Assembly (NCBI RefSeq): GCF_035594125.1
Contig: NC_087191.1
Location: forward strand, 1,055,001 to 1,119,000
Reading direction: 5' to 3'
Source of the DNA: Scylla paramamosain
Lineage: Eukaryota; Arthropoda; Malacostraca; Decapoda; Portunidae
DNA length: 64,000 bases
Positions within the stretch are counted from its first letter, which is position 1, and each line of letters begins with the position of its first letter. A program made the translations under genes and the position numbers. The notes beneath the pieces were generated by a model that worked only from the letters and a program-made list of their open reading frames with translations, did no database searches and was not told where the DNA came from. This document shows, piece by piece, positions 59,822-64,000 of the stretch.

Positions 59822-60327
59822 CTGTAGGTCTGTAGCGCTGGTAGAGAGTTCTACTGCAGCATTTTCGCTTTTAAAGGCTTAGGTGTTCAGATATATTAGT
59901 CGAGGAATAACTGGTGCGTCCCAGCCCGTGGTGTCGCCAACAGTACATTTTTGACTGATGCCTTTGCAGATGCTCATGCTATCGGATAGATGATTAATAA
60001 GAAGCATGTGGATATTCTTTGGCACAACATTGCACTTACTCACATCTTTATCCTGTTTATCATAAAAAAGCAAAAAAAATCTCGATTTTTTGTGATATTG
60101 GCTGATCTCTGAACTTGACAATAGTCAGCTGGTTAAGTGTGTACAATGCGTACAAAGATAAAGCTAGCCATAAAAAAATGCAACGCAATAATAATTATTT
60201 AAGAAGGAAAAGAACTGAGGAAACGCTTGCAAAAAAGAAAAAAAAAATATAATAGACAAGAACTTTAACTTCTCTCGGCCAATAACACTAAATCAAAAGG
60301 ATAAAATATGAACAAGGAGAAAGAGGA
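59561..60327. other. Unrecognised sequence with (AT)n
   Basis: AT run at 59730-59818. The remainder has no supportable gene. Confidence 0.55.
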
Positions 60328-60498
<171 letters not shown>

Positions 60499-60646
60499 CT
60501 CTCCGGGAAGTACGAGAGTTTAGGTTGAGATGACCAATATAAAAACCTCTGCGGGTTGATGCGAGGCAGCGACTGCTGCGTTTCGTCAGCGACTGGACAA
60601 CAAAGGTGATGTAACCTGGGAAGTGAGAAACATAATTAGCGAATAT

Positions 60647-60684
<38 letters not shown>

Positions 60685-60686
60685 TT

Positions 60687-61050
60687 TCTCTTCTGCCATC
60701 TAACGCTCTCCTAGCATTGTTTTTCCCCTTGTGCCATCTAACAATCTCTGCATTATCTTCTCTTCTCAGTCATCTTTCTTTTAACATTGTTTTCTCTTTC
60801 TCCTCTGTAATCTTTTAATCGCATCATTTTTCTCTTCTCTGTCATCTAACGTTTTCTTTGCATTGTTTTCTCCTCCTTTGCTACCCAACGCTCTCTTCGC
60901 ATTATTTTCCAATTCTCTGCCGTCTAATGTTCTCTCATTATCGTTTTCCCCTTCTTTAAAATAAACGTTCTCTTAGCATTATTTTTCCTTCTCCGGCATC
61001 TAACTCTCTTTACATTGTTCTTTCCTTCTATGTCATCTGACGCTCTCTTC
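60687..61050. repeat. Degenerate minisatellite, period about 38 bp
   Basis: About ten diverged units, each with ctgtcatctaacg, then ctctt-gcatt and a pyrimidine-rich tail (ttttctccttct). Unit lengths vary between about 35 and 42 bp. No coding frame. A (GT)n run lies just before it at 60650-60681. Confidence 0.8.
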
Positions 61051-61264
61051 GTCCCTGTCGTACATCTCTTAACATTACATTCAATAACTTCTCGCAAGTC
61101 GCCCACACTTGCCGGAACCATCGTAACATTTCCTATCCTTTTTTTTTATTTTTTTTTTATTATATTACGTTTTACACTGTGTTCCCTTGCCCTTGATTCC
61201 TCATTCGATTCTTACGTTTGTGCAGTGGCGGTGTAGTCAACGTAAATGGACTAAATGAAATAAA

Positions 61265-61310
61265 AAAGTCGCCGCAACATTGCGGTCATATGGCGCCACT
61301 ACAAAATACT
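61265..61310 (-). mobile_element. LINE-C terminal scrap
   Basis: About 45 bp matching the extreme LINE-C 3' UTR (gccgcaacattgcggtcatatggcg type). It could be a very short 5'-truncated insertion. Confidence 0.55.
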
Positions 61311-61724
61311 ATTAATTAAATTGGGTAGAATAAAAAAAAATATTAAAGTAACTAATAGTAGAGTAAAACAATAATGATACCAATAACAATTCTTTGGTAG
61401 AGTAAAAATATAGTAAGAGTCATTAAGTAAGAAAAGGCGCAAAAGTAAGTTGAAGATGAATTCAAACTAGATTCGGATTAGAGGCTGTCAACCCATTTGA
61501 ACTACGGTGAATTATGGTGATTCATTTGGTAACATTCGAGTGTTCTGTGAGCATGTCGATTGTCGGAACGTTCCCTCTCAGAGACTAATCTATTGCATCT
61601 GCGTAAAACACTAACTTCACACACACTCCCCAAGTACATCATTATCTCCATTGCATTGAATGTCTGCTACTCCGAAATTCCTTTTCTCTGTAATAATAAA
61701 GCAACCGATGCGCACACACTCTTA

Positions 61725-62110
<386 letters not shown>

Positions 62111-62896
62111 TTGCTACATACTCAGTGGCGCCGCGCGGCAATGTTATTATTTTTTGTGTACAATCTACGCCGTCAAAGCCGTATAAGAAACAGCAAATGA
62201 CAGATTAGATTTTTGTATGTGTCAGTAAAAAAAATGTACATGTAACACGGTAATACAGAAGATGTTAAGTGGTCCTTCTTAAACATACATGGCAGCGTCA
62301 TGACCGCCTGGTGTTCCCGTCACTCCTGTAAATGTCCCTTTAGATTATTTGATATTCTTTCTAACTGATATCAAATTGTGCTATGTTCCAAGAATTTTAC
62401 CCCTTTATGTATTTGTTTGTATTCTTGTACTGATGGTGGGGCTTCGTATTACCATCCGGACAATACCGCCTTGAGCTGCTCCAATACGTTCAGCTGCTGC
62501 AGAAGTACCAGGAAAACATCCTCTCTTACTCTACTATCTGGATGTCTTCTGTCTGGGTACCTGCGTTTGTATTCTGCTGCTGCAGCCCGGGCATCCCCAT
62601 CACAGAATGAATATCATGTCATGAATATCATCACATGAATATCACGTCCAAATACTCAATGTTATTGAATGTGAAAGGCATCTTCACTGTAACAAAAAGA
62701 TACACTTTGGTAGTCAGCTAATTTGCGAGGCCTGTCACTTAAGTTGTCAAGACGTCAACTGATGAATGTTGAGAGGATGACAGTTGCAATGAGTTACCAT
62801 GTCTGTTTAAAAAAATAGCACGTAGTAGCACTGTATTGGTGTATTGCCTGTACGTTTTCTTCATTGACACATACAAAAATATAATCTTTCATTTGC
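62111..62896. other. Unrecognised sequence
   Basis: An 86-codon + frame (62378-62638) is Ser/Cys-rich, with no domain recognised. Nothing else is supported. Confidence 0.5.
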
Positions 62897-63042
62897 TAGA
62901 GAGCTTTAAGAGAAGATTAGACAAGTTTATGGATGGGGATAATAGATGGAAATAGGTAGGTATATTTCATACAGGGACTGCCACGTGTAAGACTGGTCGC
63001 TTCTTGCAGCTTCCCTTATTTCTTATGTTCTTATCTTCTTAT
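62897..63042 (+). mobile_element. LINE-A 3' end, sense, truncated
   Basis: The last codons (ESFKRRLDKFMDGD, with the start as gagagctttaagagaag), 3' UTR and TTCTTATG-type tail of LINE-A. Only about 146 bp, typical of strong 5' truncation. It is close to the long copies in sequence, so fairly young. Confidence 0.9.
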
Positions 63043-63142
63043 TTGCTAACTGTTTCCTGTAAGGTTTTGACTGCGTAGATTGTATACACACACACACACA
63101 AATATTCTTTTTATGTCGCGCGGCGCGACCCGAAGAGGGAAC

Positions 63143-63829
63143 TGATTGATTGATTGATTTAGGTTATGGCGCAGCAACATCGCAGTCATGTGGAGCCGCT
63201 ACAAAACTTTAAAAGCACCAAATATTGCAATTTAAATTATTGACATTAAAAACAAAATTATAGGTATGGTAAAAATGTTAAAAGACCACTAAAAGGTGAA
63301 AATGTCAAAAGACCACTAAAAGGTAAAAATGTTAAAAGACCACTAAAAGGTGAAAATGTTAAAAGACCACTAAAAAGTAAACAAAAAAAGGAAATGGGAT
63401 GAAGCAACAAAACCTTAAGTGCTAAAAATGAGATAAATTAAGTTGTGCCGCCGCAACATCACGGTCAGATGGTGCCGCTACGAAATTTTAAAAGCAGCCA
63501 AGATTGTTGGTTAAAATATTAATATAAAACAAAATTATTAAAATATTAAAAAAAAAAATCTTTAAATATTAAGAATCGCTGAAAAGAGAATGTACACACA
63601 AAAAACAGGAAATGGGATGAACCATCAAAACCTTAAGTGCTAAAAATGAAAGGATTGGTATGTTACTGTATTAATTAATTTGTTTTGATTTAAATTGAGG
63701 GGGTACTGACCCCACTGACTCTAGACCAGTATGTTTGGCGTTGTTAGTTTCGTACCCAAGACACTGATCCCAATGACCCAGATCCCAAGACTCAGCATTG
63801 TTCGTTACGTGTCTTCCTCACTCGCGCCG
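63143..63829 (-). mobile_element. Two LINE-C 3' UTR ends in tandem, antisense
   Basis: The first end starts with (TGAT)n at 63143-63160 and runs to about 63430. A second end starts at about 63432 (gtgccgccgcaacatcacgg) and runs to about 63829 with the familiar 'tggcgttgttagtttcgta' blocks. The same doubling is seen at 43437-44666. No coding part is present. Confidence 0.82.
63268..63375. repeat. 27-bp tandem repeat, four units
   Basis: Four units of 27 bp (ggtaaaaatgttaaaagacc then actaaaa) with one or two substitutions between units. In other LINE-C 3' UTR copies this stretch is present once, so it was amplified here. Confidence 0.93.
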
Positions 63830-63998
63830 AGGAAAGAATGAAGAAGGAGGAAGCTCACCCAGGCGAGCGTCTCCCGCAACACACACGTTAATTTCTCGCA
63901 AAATGAACAAAACACGCCATGTCTATAGAGTATTTTCAACTTAGAATTAGATAACTGTCAGATCCCGAACTATGTACCTTGACTCGCGGGACACCTTG
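63830..63998 (-). repeat. Arm 2 of a distant inverted repeat
   Basis: The reverse complement matches 61932-62110. Arm 2 starts directly at the end of the LINE-C 3' UTR and runs to the window edge, so its real end may lie outside. Confidence 0.7.
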
Positions 63999-64000
63999 TA

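Overview
The window looks like nuclear DNA of an arthropod, most likely a decapod crustacean. The reasons are very dense long dinucleotide microsatellites ((AT)n, (GA)n, (GT)n, often over 100 bp), several non-LTR retrotransposon (LINE) families in many decayed copies, cut-and-paste transposon relics, GT-AG introns, one TTAGG-type interstitial telomere-like run, and one divergent ionotropic receptor gene. The species cannot be named from the sequence alone. No rRNA, tRNA, CRISPR or bacterial-type feature was recognised.

The only host gene I can support is a chemosensory-type ionotropic receptor (IR, iGluR superfamily) on the + strand. I assembled nine exons by hand: 23912-24001, 24323-24481, 24922-25006, 28675-28975, 40373-40593, 43071-43251, 49640-49739, 50270-50399 and 50599-50685. 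All junctions are GT-AG, all phases match, and the joined frame stays open for 450 codons to a TAA. It encodes the end of the N-terminal region, ligand-binding lobe S1, TM1, the pore region, TM2, lobe S2 and the last TM segment. The 5' exons are missing or not recognisable.

The rest is mobile DNA. I use local names. LINE-A is CR1-like: an SGNH-esterase ORF1 plus EN-RT, with a TTCTTATG-type 3' tail. Two long copies lie at 34977-39060 and 50960-55755, with fragments at 1024, 48740 and 62897. LINE-B is a single-ORF EN-RT element with an intact copy at 19471-22777, sitting inside an older copy of itself, plus many fragments. LINE-C is an RNase H-bearing I/jockey-like element with a (TGAT)n-type end: 1637-5949, 14371-15062, 43437-48270, 61265 and 63143-63830. 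LINE-D is an EN-RT-RNase H element at 30491-34579 broken by one frameshift. DNA transposons are a 724-bp hAT-type element with a perfect 8-bp target duplication inside LINE-A copy 2, a possible hAT-like element at 25235-27121, and deleted mariner-like copies at 55943-57075. A Ty3/gypsy gag-protease relic lies at 57780-59560.

Region by region: 1-23.3 kb is a repeat-rich flank; 23.9-50.7 kb is the receptor gene, whose introns hold LINE pieces that are almost all antisense to it; 50.9-64 kb is again repeat-rich. Large inverted repeats lie at 16251-16911 and 26531-26854, and a degenerate minisatellite at 60687-61050. I found no convincing new multi-gene system. The most useful results are the reconstructed receptor gene and the dated nested insertions.
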